From the NCBI GenBank assembly GCA_000963575.1, contig CP011077.1:186001-250000 (forward strand): DNA of 64,000 nt, in the 5' to 3' direction. Below the pieces are notes generated by a model that did no database searches, was not told the DNA's origin, and saw only the letters and a list, made by a program, of their open reading frames with translations. Positions 15,540-24,832 of the stretch are shown one piece after another. The first letter of the stretch is position 1. The number at the start of each line of letters is the position of its first letter. A program made the translations under genes and the position numbers. The stretch is from Klebsiella michiganensis. GTDB lineage: Bacteria; Pseudomonadota; Gammaproteobacteria; Enterobacterales; Enterobacteriaceae.

Positions 15540-16889
15540 ATGTCTACACCTTCTCCGCGCGCCGGCGGTTCGCTCGACGCCTGGTTCAAAATCTCTGCAC
15601 GCGGTAGCACCGTGCGTCAGGAAGTTGTCGCCGGTCTGACAACCTTCCTTGCCATGGTTTATTCCGTGATCGTTGTGCCAGGGATGCTCGGTAAAGCCGG
15701 ATTCCCACCGGCGGCGGTCTTTGTGGCAACCTGCCTGGTGGCGGGCGTGGGCTCCATCGTGATGGGCCTGTGGGCGAACCTGCCGCTGGCCATCGGCTGC
15801 GCTATCTCGCTGACCGCCTTCACCGCCTTTAGCCTGGTGCTCGGCCAGCACATCAGCGTGCCGGTCGCCCTTGGCGCGGTATTCCTGATGGGCGTTCTGT
15901 TTACCATTATCTCTGCTACCGGCATTCGTAGCTGGATTTTGCGCAACCTGCCAATGGGCGTGGCGCACGGCACCGGGATTGGTATCGGCCTGTTCCTGCT
16001 GCTGATTGCCGCAAACGGCGTCGGCCTGGTGATTAAAAACCCGCTGGACGGGCTGCCGGTCGCGCTGGGCCATTTCGCCAGCTTCCCGGTGATCATGTCG
16101 CTGATTGGCCTGGCGGTGATCATTGGTCTGGAAAAACTGAAGGTCCCGGGCGGCATTCTGCTGACCATCATTGGCGTGTCCATCGTCGGCCTGATCTTCG
16201 ACCCGAACGTACACTTCTCCGGCTTTTTCGCCATGCCGTCGCTGAGCGATGACAAAGGCAACTCGCTGATTGGCAGCCTGGATATCATGGGCGCGCTGAA
16301 CCCTGTCATTCTGCCAAGCGTACTGGCGCTGGTGATGACCGCCGTGTTTGACGCTACCGGGACTATCCGTGCGGTAGCTGGCCAGGCAAACCTGCTGGAC
16401 AAAGACGGGCAGATCATCGACGGCGGCAAAGCGCTGACCACCGACTCCCTGAGCAGCGTGTTCTCAGGTCTGGTGGGCGCATCCCCGGCAGCGGTCTACA
16501 TCGAATCTGCAGCGGGCACCGCAGCAGGCGGTAAAACTGGCCTGACCGCGATCGTCGTTGGCGTGCTGTTCCTGTTGATCCTGTTCCTGTCGCCGCTCTC
16601 TTACCTCGTGCCGGCTTACGCCACGGCGCCTGCGCTGATGTATGTTGGCCTGCTGATGCTGAGCAACGTCGCTAAAATCGACTTTGCGGACTTCGTGGAT
16701 GCGATGGCCGGGCTGATTACCGCGGTGTTCATCGTGCTGACCTGTAACATCGTGACCGGCATCATGATCGGCTTTGCTTCTCTGGTTATTGGCCGCGTAG
16801 TGTCCGGTGAATGGCGCAAGCTGAACATCGGGACCGTGGTTATTGCCGTTGCGCTGGTGGCGTTCTACGCCGGCGGCTGGGCTATCTGA
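15540..16889 (+). CDS. ghxP: Guanine/hypoxanthine permease
   Basis: This 449-residue inner-membrane transporter of the NCS2/AzgA family is nearly identical to E. coli GhxP (YjcD) over its length. It opens MSTPSPRAGGSLDAWFKIS and has the AzgA signature segments VVAGLTTFLAMVYSVIV, FDATGTIRAVAGQANLLD and YIESAAGTAAGG. About 14 helices form core and gate domains. It imports guanine and hypoxanthine by proton symport. It stands alone with a long leader and a candidate PurR box. Confidence 0.96.
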   Translation: MSTPSPRAGGSLDAWFKISARGSTVRQEVVAGLTTFLAMVYSVIVVPGMLGKAGFPPAAVFVATCLVAGVGSIVMGLWANLPLAIGCAISLTAFTAFSLVLGQHISVPVALGAVFLMGVLFTIISATGIRSWILRNLPMGVAHGTGIGIGLFLLLIAANGVGLVIKNPLDGLPVALGHFASFPVIMSLIGLAVIIGLEKLKVPGGILLTIIGVSIVGLIFDPNVHFSGFFAMPSLSDDKGNSLIGSLDIMGALNPVILPSVLALVMTAVFDATGTIRAVAGQANLLDKDGQIIDGGKALTTDSLSSVFSGLVGASPAAVYIESAAGTAAGGKTGLTAIVVGVLFLLILFLSPLSYLVPAYATAPALMYVGLLMLSNVAKIDFADFVDAMAGLITAVFIVLTCNIVTGIMIGFASLVIGRVVSGEWRKLNIGTVVIAVALVAFYAGGWAI

Positions 16890-16901
16890 TTTTCAATTCG
16901 T

Positions 16902-16924
16902 GCGGGTTGCGCTCTGTAACCCGC
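16902..16924 (+). terminator. Hairpin after ghxP
   Basis: GCGGGTT (16902-16908) pairs with AACCCGC (16918-16924), starting 13 bases after the stop. The following sequence (CGCTTTCGCCCG) has only a weak T-tract, so termination may be partial. Confidence 0.4.
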
Positions 16925-17037
16925 CGCTTTCGCCCGCTTCAGGTATTTCCGGTTCCAATGTGATGCAAAAAGTTGTTTTATTATAAAAACAACCGTTAAG
17001 AGTACGCTTTAAATCACACATCACGTTCAGGGAAAAC

Positions 17038-18684
17038 ATGGAAATTTTCTTCACCATTTTGATTATGACCCTCGTGGTCTCCCTCTCTGGGGTGGTAACA
17101 CGTATGTTGCCGTTTCAGATCCCACTCCCGTTAATGCAAATCGCCATTGGGGCGCTGCTCGCCTGGCCGCACTTTGGCTTACACGTTGAATTCGACCCTG
17201 AGCTGTTCCTGGTGCTGTTCATTCCGCCGCTGCTGTTTGCCGATGGCTGGAAGACGCCCACCCACGAATTTCTCCATCATGGCCGGGAAATTATTGGCCT
17301 GGCGCTGGTACTGGTCCTGGTTACCGTGGTCGGGATCGGCTTCCTGATTTACTTCCTGGTGCCTGGCATTCCGCTGGTTCCGGCCTTTGCGCTGGCCGCA
17401 GTACTGTCACCGACGGACGCCGTGGCGCTTTCCGGGATTGTCGGCGAAGGGCGGATCCCGAAGAAGATCATGGGGATATTGCAGGGCGAAGCGTTGATGA
17501 ACGACGCCTCTGGCCTGGTGTCCCTGAAACTTGCGGTGGCGGTCGCCGTTGGGGCGATGGCCTTTAGCGTTGGCGGCGCATCACTGGAGTTCTTCAAAGT
17601 GGCCGTCGGCGGCCTGCTGGCGGGGATTGCGGTCAGCTGGCTGTACGGTAAATCGCTGCGTCTGATGAGCCGCTGGAGCGGCGATGAACCGGCCACCCAA
17701 ATCCTGCTGCTGCTGCTGCTGCCGTTCGCGTCTTATCTGATTGCTGAACACATCGGGGTTTCCGGCATTCTGGCCGCGGTTGCGGCGGGGATGACGATTA
17801 CCCGTTCTGGCGTGCTGCGCAGTGCCCCGCTGACTATGCGTCTGCGGGCGAACAGCGTCTGGGCGATGCTGGAGTTTGTGTTCAACGGCATGGTATTCCT
17901 GCTGTTGGGCCTGCAGCTGCCGGGCATCCTCGAAACATCCGTTGCGGCGGCCAATGCCGATCCGAACGTTGAGCTGTGGATGCTGTTCCTCGACGTCGCG
18001 ATGATTTATTTCGCGCTGATTGCGGTGCGCTTCCTGTGGCTGTGGTCGATGAAGCGCCTGAGCCTGCGCTTTTTGAAAAAGCGTCCGCTGGAGTTTGGCT
18101 CCTTCACCACCCGGGAACTGGGCATTGCCTCTTTTGCCGGCGTGCGCGGGGCTATTACCCTGGCCGGTGTGCTTTCCATTCCGCTGTTGCTGAACGATGG
18201 CACGCCTTTCCCGGCGCGCTATGAGCTGATTTTCCTCTCCGCAGGCGTGATCCTGTTCTCGCTGTTTGCCGGGGTTATCATGCTGCCGATTCTGCTGCGA
18301 AACGTTGAGGTCGGGGATAAATCTCTGGCGCGTAAAGAAGAACGGCTGGCCCGTTCCGCCACGGCGGAAGTGGCGATTGTCGCCATTCAAAAAATGGAAG
18401 AGCGCCTGGCCACGGACAGCAAAGAGAACATCGACGACCAGTTGCTGAAAGAGGTGAGTTCGCGGGTTATCGGGAACTTACGCCGCCGGGCCGACGGGCG
18501 CAATGACGTTGAAAGCAGCGAGCTTGAAGAGAACCTGGAGCGCCGCTTCCGTCTGACGGCGCTGCGTTCTGAGCGCGCCGAGCTTTATCACCTGCGCGCC
18601 ACCCAGCAAATCAGCAACGAGACCCTGCAAAAACTCCTGCACGATCTCGACCTGCTGGAAGCGCTGCTGATCGAGAAAGAGTAA
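17038..18684 (+). CDS. yjcE: Na+/H+ exchanger, CPA1 family
   Basis: This 548-residue protein has about 12-13 membrane helices (residues 1-420) and a cytoplasmic C-terminal tail of about 120 charged residues predicted to be helical. CPA1 signatures are LSPTDAVALSGIV and GEALMNDASGLV, the latter holding the ion-binding Asn-Asp pair. It exchanges cytoplasmic Na+ or K+ for external protons across the inner membrane. Length, position after ghxP and sequence agree with E. coli YjcE. It is convergent with the LysR gene at 18690. Confidence 0.93.
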   Translation: MEIFFTILIMTLVVSLSGVVTRMLPFQIPLPLMQIAIGALLAWPHFGLHVEFDPELFLVLFIPPLLFADGWKTPTHEFLHHGREIIGLALVLVLVTVVGIGFLIYFLVPGIPLVPAFALAAVLSPTDAVALSGIVGEGRIPKKIMGILQGEALMNDASGLVSLKLAVAVAVGAMAFSVGGASLEFFKVAVGGLLAGIAVSWLYGKSLRLMSRWSGDEPATQILLLLLLPFASYLIAEHIGVSGILAAVAAGMTITRSGVLRSAPLTMRLRANSVWAMLEFVFNGMVFLLLGLQLPGILETSVAAANADPNVELWMLFLDVAMIYFALIAVRFLWLWSMKRLSLRFLKKRPLEFGSFTTRELGIASFAGVRGAITLAGVLSIPLLLNDGTPFPARYELIFLSAGVILFSLFAGVIMLPILLRNVEVGDKSLARKEERLARSATAEVAIVAIQKMEERLATDSKENIDDQLLKEVSSRVIGNLRRRADGRNDVESSELEENLERRFRLTALRSERAELYHLRATQQISNETLQKLLHDLDLLEALLIEKE

Positions 18685-18689
18685 TCCCG

Positions 18690-19589
18690 CTAGTTCTGGC
18701 CGGTTTCCACTTCCGGCCAGAACTCTCTGCAACAATCAATCCACGCCTGCGCGCTCTGCGAAATATAAACCCCTTCACGCCAAATCATCCCTAACTGCCA
18801 GCTCAGGTTGCTGTTCAGCGGTAGCCACATCAGCGTGGTGCGGTCGAGCTTGCGGCAAATCGGTTCCGGTAACACGGCAATCCCCACGCCGCCCTGAACC
18901 ATCGCCGCCAGGAAGTCCCACTGCCCGCTGCGCACCGCGATACGCGGGGTAAAGCCGTTGTCGGCAAACAGCTGCATAAGCTGGCGGCTAAGGGAGAAAT
19001 CTTCGTTGTAGATAAGCAGCGGGTGCTCCGCCAGTTCTGCCGGGTCGACGCTGGTGCGGCCAATCCACGGGCCGGAGCGGGGCACCAGCACGCAGAGCGG
19101 ATGGCGGAACAGCGGCATCACCGTCAGCGCGCCTTCGTCTTCGACGGGGATGGCCGTTACCGCCAGATCCAGGTCGCCGTTAAGCACCGCCTGCTGCACC
19201 GTCAGGCCACCGAACTCGGAGATCTTGAACTCCACGCCGGGGTAACGATGCTGATACACGCCTATCGGGCCGGTCATCAGCGTGCCGACCATCGGCGGAA
19301 TACCGAGGCGCAGCACGCCATTGGTGAGTTGCTTGATGTCGCTCAGCTCTGCCTCAAGCTGGCGAAACTCTGCGAGGATGGCCAGCCCGCGCTGGAACAC
19401 CACCTGGCCGGTATCGGTCAGCAGCAGGCGGCGGCCGTCGCGGATCAGCAGCGTGCAGTTCAGCTCATCCTCGAGGTTGCGCAGCATTTTGCTGATGGTG
19501 GGCTGAGTGACAAACATCTTCTCCGCCGCCCTGGTGAAGCTCTGCTGGCGGACGACCTCAACAAAATAACGCAGCGTTCTGATGTCCAT
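18690..19589 (-). CDS. LysR-family regulator of the adjacent cidA/cidB-like genes (CidR-like)
   Basis: This 299-residue LysR protein has its HTH at residues 1-60 (RQQSFTRAAEKMFVTQPTISKMLRNLE), followed by an effector domain of normal size. It is divergent from a CidA/CidB pair. In Bacillus and Staphylococcus a LysR protein, CidR, activates cidABC when acetate or overflow metabolites accumulate. The same arrangement here makes the role likely but is inference. The acetate genes acs-yjcH-actP are also neighbours. Confidence 0.8.
   Translation of the reverse strand: MDIRTLRYFVEVVRQQSFTRAAEKMFVTQPTISKMLRNLEDELNCTLLIRDGRRLLLTDTGQVVFQRGLAILAEFRQLEAELSDIKQLTNGVLRLGIPPMVGTLMTGPIGVYQHRYPGVEFKISEFGGLTVQQAVLNGDLDLAVTAIPVEDEGALTVMPLFRHPLCVLVPRSGPWIGRTSVDPAELAEHPLLIYNEDFSLSRQLMQLFADNGFTPRIAVRSGQWDFLAAMVQGGVGIAVLPEPICRKLDRTTLMWLPLNSNLSWQLGMIWREGVYISQSAQAWIDCCREFWPEVETGQN
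18692..18724. terminator. Strong hairpin between convergent yjcE and LysR gene
   Basis: AGTTCTGGCCGG (18692-18703) and CCGGCCAGAACT (18713-18724) form a perfect 12-base-pair stem with a 9-base loop, 8 bases after the yjcE stop and inside the last codons of the LysR gene. There is no long T-run, so it may act as a 3' stabiliser as much as a terminator. Confidence 0.5.
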
Positions 19590-19630
19590 AACTATTCCCG
19601 TTAACTATACCTGCAATGATTTTAATTCAT

Positions 19631-19659
19631 TTCAGTAGCGATGAACCGCTCTCTATAAT
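19631..19659 (+). promoter_or_regulatory. Predicted promoter of the cidA-cidB pair
   Basis: A consensus -10 TATAAT occupies 19654-19659. The hexamer TTCAGT, 17 bases before it, is a weak -35, as expected for an activator-dependent promoter. It lies downstream of a possible earlier start codon at 19616, which argues for the ATG at 19691. Confidence 0.5.
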
Positions 19660-19690
19660 CGGGGCTGGTATTTTTTCTGGAGCACCGATC

Positions 19691-20116
19691 ATGGCTTTGG
19701 CGTTAGGCCGTTTTAGGCCTGCTGTAATGCATAGCCTGCGTGTCCCCGTGCAGGTTGCCCTGTACGCCGGGCTTTTTGTTTTTGCCGAACAGTTGGTTAC
19801 GTGGGGGCATCTGCCGCTGCCCGCGAATCTGGTGGGGATGCTGCTGCTCCTGGCGCTCATCGTATGCCGCATTGTGCCATTGAAATGGGTCAGAGAAGGG
19901 TCTAAATGGCTACTGGCCGAGATGCTGCTGTTCTTCGTCCCGGCTGTCGTTGCCGTGGTGAACTACTCGCAGCTGCTGATGGTGGAAGGCTGGCGTATTT
20001 TTGCCGTGATTGCGGTCAGCACCGTGCTGGTGCTCGGCAGTACGGCCTTCGTGGTGGAAAAAGTCTACCGCTTCGAGCTGGCACGCGAAGCCCGCAGGCA
20101 GTCCCGCAATGACTAA
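19691..20116 (+). CDS. CidA/LrgA family holin-like membrane protein
   Basis: This 141-residue protein has four hydrophobic helices, typical of CidA/LrgA (segments VQVALYAGLFVFAEQLV, LPANLVGMLLLLALIV, LLAEMLLFFVPAVVAVVNY). The start at 19691 follows CTGGAG with good spacing and comes after the predicted -10. It gives the family's usual length, whereas the longer frame from 19616 would begin before the promoter. These proteins form inner-membrane oligomers linked to murein hydrolase control or overflow-metabolite (acetate, pyruvate) handling. It overlaps the LrgB-type gene by 8 bases. Confidence 0.85.
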   Translation: MALALGRFRPAVMHSLRVPVQVALYAGLFVFAEQLVTWGHLPLPANLVGMLLLLALIVCRIVPLKWVREGSKWLLAEMLLFFVPAVVAVVNYSQLLMVEGWRIFAVIAVSTVLVLGSTAFVVEKVYRFELAREARRQSRND

Positions 20117-20798
20117 CTTCCAGCTAAGCTTGCTGTGCCTTGTGGTCACGCTGGTTTTCTACTTCGCCAACAAACGCCTGTATCGCCGTTTTCGCAAACT
20201 ACCGCTGATGCCGCTGGTCTTTACGCCGGTACTGCTGGTGGGGATGCTTGTCTTCGGCCATATCTCTTACAGCAATTACATGGGGGAGGCGCACTGGCTG
20301 CTGTGGCTGCTTGGACCTGCCACCATCGCGTTTGCCGTGCCGGTTTACGACAACCTCCGGGTAATTAAACGCCACTGGATGTCGCTTTCTGCAGGCGTGC
20401 TCACGGCCATGGTGGTGGCGGTGACCAGTTCGATTTGGCTGGCCCGCTTATTTACCCTGCCGGACGGCATTCAGCGCAGCCTTGCCGTGCGTTCAATTAC
20501 TACGCCTTTTGCCCTGGCGGCCGCTAAACCCATCGGCGGCGAGCCGGAACTGGTGGCGCTGTTTGTGGTGATCACCGGCGTGTTCGGTATGGCGGTAGGG
20601 GACGTGCTGTTTCTGCGCCTGTCGATCAGGGAAGGGATAGCCAAAGGCGCCGGTTTCGGCGCGGCTTCTCACGGTGCGGGCACCGCTCGCTCTTATGAGC
20701 TGGGGCCGCAGGAAGGGGTGATTGCCAGCCTGGTGATGATGCTGTCCGGCGTGGTGACGGTACTCGTCGCACCGCTGGTTAGCTGGCTGATGTTTTAA
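20109..20798 (+). CDS. CidB/LrgB family membrane protein
   Basis: This 229-residue inner-membrane protein belongs to the LrgB family. It has about seven helices and the conserved C-terminal signature AKGAGFGAASHGAGTA, preceded by SITTPFALAAAKPIGG. It is encoded in an 8-base overlap with the CidA gene, so the two are translationally coupled and probably form one complex. LrgAB/CidAB systems are implicated in pyruvate transport and cell lysis control. E. coli has a similar pair (yohJK) at another locus. Confidence 0.88.
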   Translation: MTNFQLSLLCLVVTLVFYFANKRLYRRFRKLPLMPLVFTPVLLVGMLVFGHISYSNYMGEAHWLLWLLGPATIAFAVPVYDNLRVIKRHWMSLSAGVLTAMVVAVTSSIWLARLFTLPDGIQRSLAVRSITTPFALAAAKPIGGEPELVALFVVITGVFGMAVGDVLFLRLSIREGIAKGAGFGAASHGAGTARSYELGPQEGVIASLVMMLSGVVTVLVAPLVSWLMF

Positions 20799-20801
20799 CC
20801 T

Positions 20802-20820
20802 ACCGGGGCATAGCCCCGGT
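20802..20820. terminator. Hairpin between convergent cidB and actP
   Basis: ACCGGGGC (20802-20809) pairs with GCCCCGGT (20813-20820) with a three-base loop. It is very stable, but no T-run follows on either strand, so intrinsic termination is uncertain. Confidence 0.45.
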
Positions 20821-20833
20821 AAGTGCTTACTAA

Positions 20834-22483
20834 CTAGTGAGCCCGCCCCTGATCGATGCCGATGCCGGTTTGAGAGCGAATAAACTGCGCGCGGAACTTC
20901 TCTCGCTCCAGTTTCCCTTCCGGCGTGTTATCGGTAATCGAGAACAGCCAGATGCCAACAAACGCAATCAGAATAGAGAACAGCGCCGGGTACTCATACG
21001 GGAAGACCGCTTTTTCGTGGCCGAGGATTTGCACCCAGATAGTCGGGCCAAGAATCATCAGTACCACCGCGGTCAGCAGGCCAAGCCAGCCGCCAACCAT
21101 CGCGCCGCGCGTGGTCAGCTTCGACCAGTACATCGACAGCAGGATAATCGGGAAGTTACAGCTTGCGGCAATGGAGAATGCCAGCCCTACCATGAAGGCA
21201 ATATTCTGTTTTTCAAACAGAATACCCAGCAGGATAGCCACCACACCCAGCACCAGAACGGTGATTTTCGACACTTTCAGCTCATCACGTTCGGAAGCGC
21301 CTTTGCGGAAGACGTTGGCGTAGAGGTCGTGAGACACCGCCGAAGCGCCCGCCAGCGTTAACCCGGCCACAACCGCGAGGATAGTGGCGAAGGCAACCGC
21401 AGAGATAAAGCCGAGGAAGAGGTTCCCGCCCACCGCGTCGGCAAGGTGAACCGCTGCCATGTTGTTGCCGCCGATCAGCGCGCCCGCCGCGTCTTTAAAC
21501 GCAGGGTTAGCACCTACTAACATGATGGCGCCAAAACCGATGATAAAGGTCAGAATGTAGAAGTAACCCATAAAGCCGGTGGCGTAAAACACGCTTTTAC
21601 GCGCTTCGCGGGCGTCGCTCACGGTGAAGAAACGCATCAGAATGTGCGGCAAGCCAGCGGTACCAAACATCAGGCCGAGGCCCAGAGATAGCGCAGAAAT
21701 TGGGTCTTTCACCAGCCCGCCAGGGCTCATGATCGCCGCGCCTTTCGGGTGAACCGCCATTGCCTCGTTGAACAGGTTGTTGAAGCTGAATCCGACGTGC
21801 TTCATCACCATAAACGCCATGAAGCTTGCGCCGAACAGCAGCAGCACGGCTTTGATAATTTGCACCCACGTCGTCGCCAGCATGCCGCCAAACAGCACGT
21901 ACATCACCATCAGCACGCCCACCAATACCACGGCAACGTGGTAGTTGAGACCGAAGAGCAGCTCGATAAGTTTCCCGGCGCCAACCATCTGGGCGATGAG
22001 ATAAAGGGCAACGACGACCAGCGAGCCACAGGCCGACAGCGTGCGGATTGGCCCCTGCTTGAGCCGGTAAGAGGCTACATCGGCGAAGGTATAGCGGCCC
22101 AGGTTACGCAGGCGTTCGGCAATCAGGAACAGGATAATCGGCCAGCCGACCAGGAAGCCCAGGGAGTAAATCAGGCCATCGTAGCCCGAGGTGTACACCA
22201 GCGCAGAAATCCCGAGGAAGGAGGCCGCCGACATAAAGTCACCGGCAATCGCCAGGCCATTCTGGAAACCGGTAATGTTGCCACCCGCGGTGTAATAGTC
22301 GCTGCGGGAGCGAACGCGCTTGGACGCCCAGTAAGTGATATACAGCGTCAGAGCGACGAAAATCAGGAACATGATGATCGCCTGCCAGTTAGTTGGCTGG
22401 CGCTGCACGTCGCCGGTTATGGCATCGGCGGCGAAGGCACCGGCGGGCAGCAAAGCGGCAAAGACCGCAAGAAAACGTTTCAT
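20834..22483 (-). CDS. actP: Cation/acetate symporter ActP
   Basis: This 549-residue sodium:solute symporter has a cleavable N-terminal signal (MKRFLAVFAALLPAGAFA) and about 13 membrane helices. It matches E. coli ActP, including SRSDYYTAGGNITGFQNGLA and GTAGLPHILMRFFTV. It scavenges acetate and glycolate at low concentration for activation by Acs. Its ATG overlaps the yjcH stop (ATGA), and the operon order acs-yjcH-actP is as in E. coli. Confidence 0.97.
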   Translation of the reverse strand: MKRFLAVFAALLPAGAFAADAITGDVQRQPTNWQAIIMFLIFVALTLYITYWASKRVRSRSDYYTAGGNITGFQNGLAIAGDFMSAASFLGISALVYTSGYDGLIYSLGFLVGWPIILFLIAERLRNLGRYTFADVASYRLKQGPIRTLSACGSLVVVALYLIAQMVGAGKLIELLFGLNYHVAVVLVGVLMVMYVLFGGMLATTWVQIIKAVLLLFGASFMAFMVMKHVGFSFNNLFNEAMAVHPKGAAIMSPGGLVKDPISALSLGLGLMFGTAGLPHILMRFFTVSDAREARKSVFYATGFMGYFYILTFIIGFGAIMLVGANPAFKDAAGALIGGNNMAAVHLADAVGGNLFLGFISAVAFATILAVVAGLTLAGASAVSHDLYANVFRKGASERDELKVSKITVLVLGVVAILLGILFEKQNIAFMVGLAFSIAASCNFPIILLSMYWSKLTTRGAMVGGWLGLLTAVVLMILGPTIWVQILGHEKAVFPYEYPALFSILIAFVGIWLFSITDNTPEGKLEREKFRAQFIRSQTGIGIDQGRAH

Positions 22484-22794
22484 TTAACCCCCACTTCACG
22501 CAGCACTTCGTTATTCAGGCGGTCAAATTCGCCGTTAGCACGCCAGACATAAACCCCGGTCAGCAGGAAGGAAATCACGATAACGCCGATGCCGATAGGG
22601 ATGCCCCGCGTGACGCTGGTGCCCTCATGAAGCGGGGTGCCAAGCCACGCGGGCGCGAAGGCAATCAGCAAAATAAAACCAACGTAAATCACTAACATAA
22701 TCAGTGACAGAATGGCGGCAAACCGTTGCCTTTTGGAAACCAACTCCCTGAAATGCGCACTGCTTTCTATCCGCTGATAAATGGTGTCATTCAT
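22480..22794 (-). CDS. yjcH: DUF485 inner-membrane protein YjcH
   Basis: This 104-residue protein has two membrane helices (about residues 24-44 and 60-80) and equals the E. coli YjcH length when started at the ATG at 22794. A GTG three bases earlier is possible but unnecessary. It is always found between acs and actP. It probably assists ActP function; the mechanism is unknown. It overlaps actP by four bases. Confidence 0.95.
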   Translation of the reverse strand: MNDTIYQRIESSAHFRELVSKRQRFAAILSLIMLVIYVGFILLIAFAPAWLGTPLHEGTSVTRGIPIGIGVIVISFLLTGVYVWRANGEFDRLNNEVLREVGVK

Positions 22795-22839
22795 CACAGA
22801 ATCTCCAGAGGTTTTGTAGGGTAGGTATTTGTAGTTATT

Positions 22840-22861
22840 CCCTCTCCCGGAAGGGAGAGGG
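22840..22861. repeat. Dispersed GC-rich palindrome (CCCTCTCCC type)
   Basis: CCCTCTCCC (22840-22848) and GGGAGAGGG (22853-22861) form a hairpin in the yjcH-acs gap. It is one copy of the element found at seven or more places in this window. Here it could reduce expression of yjcH-actP relative to acs. Confidence 0.75.
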
Positions 22862-22873
22862 GGGAGAACAAGG

Positions 22874-24832
22874 TTACGAAGGTATGGTTAAGGCCTGTTT
22901 TTCTTCCAGCAGTTTTTCCACTACGCCCGGATCGGCGAGGGTAGAGGTATCGCCCAGGTTGCTGGTGTCGCCGGAGGCAATCTTGCGCAAAATACGGCGC
23001 ATGATCTTGCCGGAGCGGGTTTTTGGCAGCGAGTCGGTCCAGTGCAGCACATCCGGGGTGGCAAGCGGGCCAATCTCTTTCCGCACCCAGTTGCGCACCT
23101 CGGCGTACAGCTCCGGCGTCGGCTCTTCGCCGTGGTTCAGCGTCACGTAGGCGTAAATCGCCTGGCCTTTGATGTTGTGCGGAATACCCACCACGGCGGC
23201 TTCGGCAATCTTCGGATGGGACACCAGCGCCGATTCGATTTCTGCGGTACCGAGGCGGTGGCCGGACACGTTCAGCACGTCGTCCACGCGGCCCGTTATC
23301 CAGTAATAGCCGTCTTCGTCCCGGCGAGCGCCGTCGCCGCTGAAGTACATGTTTTTGAAGGTGGAGAAGTAAGTCTGCTCGAAGCGTTCGTGATCACCGA
23401 ACAGCGTGCGCGCCTGGCCTGGCCAGGAGTCGGTAATGGTCAGGTTGCCTTCGGTGGCGCCCAGCTGCGGATTGCCTTCGTTATCCACCAACGCAGGCTG
23501 AACGCCAAAGAACGGTTGAGTAGCGGAGCCCGCTTTCAGCTCGGTCGCGCCGGGCAGCGGGGTGATCATAAAGCCGCCGGTTTCCGTCTGCCACCAGGTG
23601 TCCATCACCGGGCATTTCTCATTGCCGATGTGCTTCCAGTACCACTCCCAGGCTTCCGGGTTGATAGGCTCGCCCACGGAGCCAAGAATGCGCAGCGAAG
23701 AGCGGTCGGTGCCTTCGGTAGCTTTATCCCCTTCGGCCATCAGCGCGCGAATGGCGGTGGGGGCGGTGTAGAGAATGTTCACTTTATGCTTGTCGACCAC
23801 CTGCGCCATGCGGTTTGGCTTCGGCCAGTTAGGCACGCCTTCAAACATCAGGGTGACAGCGCCGCAGGCCAGTGGGCCGTAAAGCAGGTAGCTGTGCCCG
23901 GTCACCCAGCCCACGTCCGCGGTACACCAGTACACATCGCCCGGATGGTAGTCGAAGACATATTTAAAAGTGGTCGCGGCATACACCAGATAGCCGCCGG
24001 TAGTGTGCAGCACGCCTTTTGGCTTCCCGGTAGAGCCGGAGGTATAGAGGATGAACAGCGGATCTTCGGCATTCATTTCCACGGGCTGGTGCTGGTCGCT
24101 GGCTTTCTCTACCAGTTCGCTCCACCACAGGTCACGGTTCTGCTGCCAGTCGATTTTACCACCGGTGCGCTTCAGCACGATAACGTGCTCGACCGTTTTC
24201 ACATTTGGATTTTTAAGCGCGTCATCCACGTTCTTTTTCAGCGGGATGGAGCGGCCAGCGCGCACGCCTTCATCGGCGGTGATCACCAGCCGGGAGCTGG
24301 AGTCGATGATGCGTCCGGCCACGGCTTCCGGCGAGAAGCCGCCAAAGATAACGGAATGCACGGCGCCAATGCGCGCGCAGGCCAGCATGGCAACGGCAGC
24401 TTCCGGCACCATTGGCATATAAATCGCGACAACATCGCCTTTCTTAATGCCCAGTTCGACCAAAGTATTGGCAAAACGGCAGACATCGCGATGCAGCTCG
24501 CGATAAGTGATGTTTTTGCTCTGGGTCGCGTCATCTCCTTCCCAGATAATGGCGGTTTGATCGCCCCGTTCTTTCAGGTGCCGGTCGAGGCAGTTGGCGG
24601 CTAAATTGAGCGTACCGTCCTCATACCACTTGATAGAGATGTTTCCCGGCGCAAAAGAGGTATTTTTCACCTTTTGATACGGTTTTATCCAGTCGAGAAT
24701 TTTCCCTTGTTCGCCCCAAAACGCATCCGGGTCCTGTATCGACTGTTGATACATGGCCTGGTACTGCTCCGGGTTTATCAGGCAACGGTCCGCAATGTTT
24801 GCGGGAATAGCGTGTTTGTGTACTTGGCTCAT
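22874..24832 (-). CDS. acs: Acetyl-CoA synthetase (AMP-forming)
   Basis: This 652-residue enzyme is the same length as E. coli Acs when started at the ATG at 24832, which has AAGGAG upstream; a longer in-frame start at 24874 is not needed. ANL-family motifs are present: the P-loop-like YTSGSTGKPKGVLH, DTWWQTETGG, and the regulatory acetylation site PKTRSGKIMRRI (Lys609). It activates acetate to acetyl-CoA through acetyl-AMP. Acetylation of Lys609 normally switches it off. It heads the operon acs-yjcH-actP for acetate scavenging. Confidence 0.98.
   Translation of the reverse strand: MSQVHKHAIPANIADRCLINPEQYQAMYQQSIQDPDAFWGEQGKILDWIKPYQKVKNTSFAPGNISIKWYEDGTLNLAANCLDRHLKERGDQTAIIWEGDDATQSKNITYRELHRDVCRFANTLVELGIKKGDVVAIYMPMVPEAAVAMLACARIGAVHSVIFGGFSPEAVAGRIIDSSSRLVITADEGVRAGRSIPLKKNVDDALKNPNVKTVEHVIVLKRTGGKIDWQQNRDLWWSELVEKASDQHQPVEMNAEDPLFILYTSGSTGKPKGVLHTTGGYLVYAATTFKYVFDYHPGDVYWCTADVGWVTGHSYLLYGPLACGAVTLMFEGVPNWPKPNRMAQVVDKHKVNILYTAPTAIRALMAEGDKATEGTDRSSLRILGSVGEPINPEAWEWYWKHIGNEKCPVMDTWWQTETGGFMITPLPGATELKAGSATQPFFGVQPALVDNEGNPQLGATEGNLTITDSWPGQARTLFGDHERFEQTYFSTFKNMYFSGDGARRDEDGYYWITGRVDDVLNVSGHRLGTAEIESALVSHPKIAEAAVVGIPHNIKGQAIYAYVTLNHGEEPTPELYAEVRNWVRKEIGPLATPDVLHWTDSLPKTRSGKIMRRILRKIASGDTSNLGDTSTLADPGVVEKLLEEKQALTIPS

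Noticed and set aside
17581..18390. A 269-codon minus-strand frame opposite yjcE.
   Set aside because: Very rich in Gln, Arg and His, the reverse-frame signature of a membrane protein gene; no start signal.
23042..24604. A 520-codon plus-strand frame opposite acs.
   Set aside because: Antisense shadow of acs; its composition is rich in His, Arg and Gln as expected for a reverse-frame artefact.
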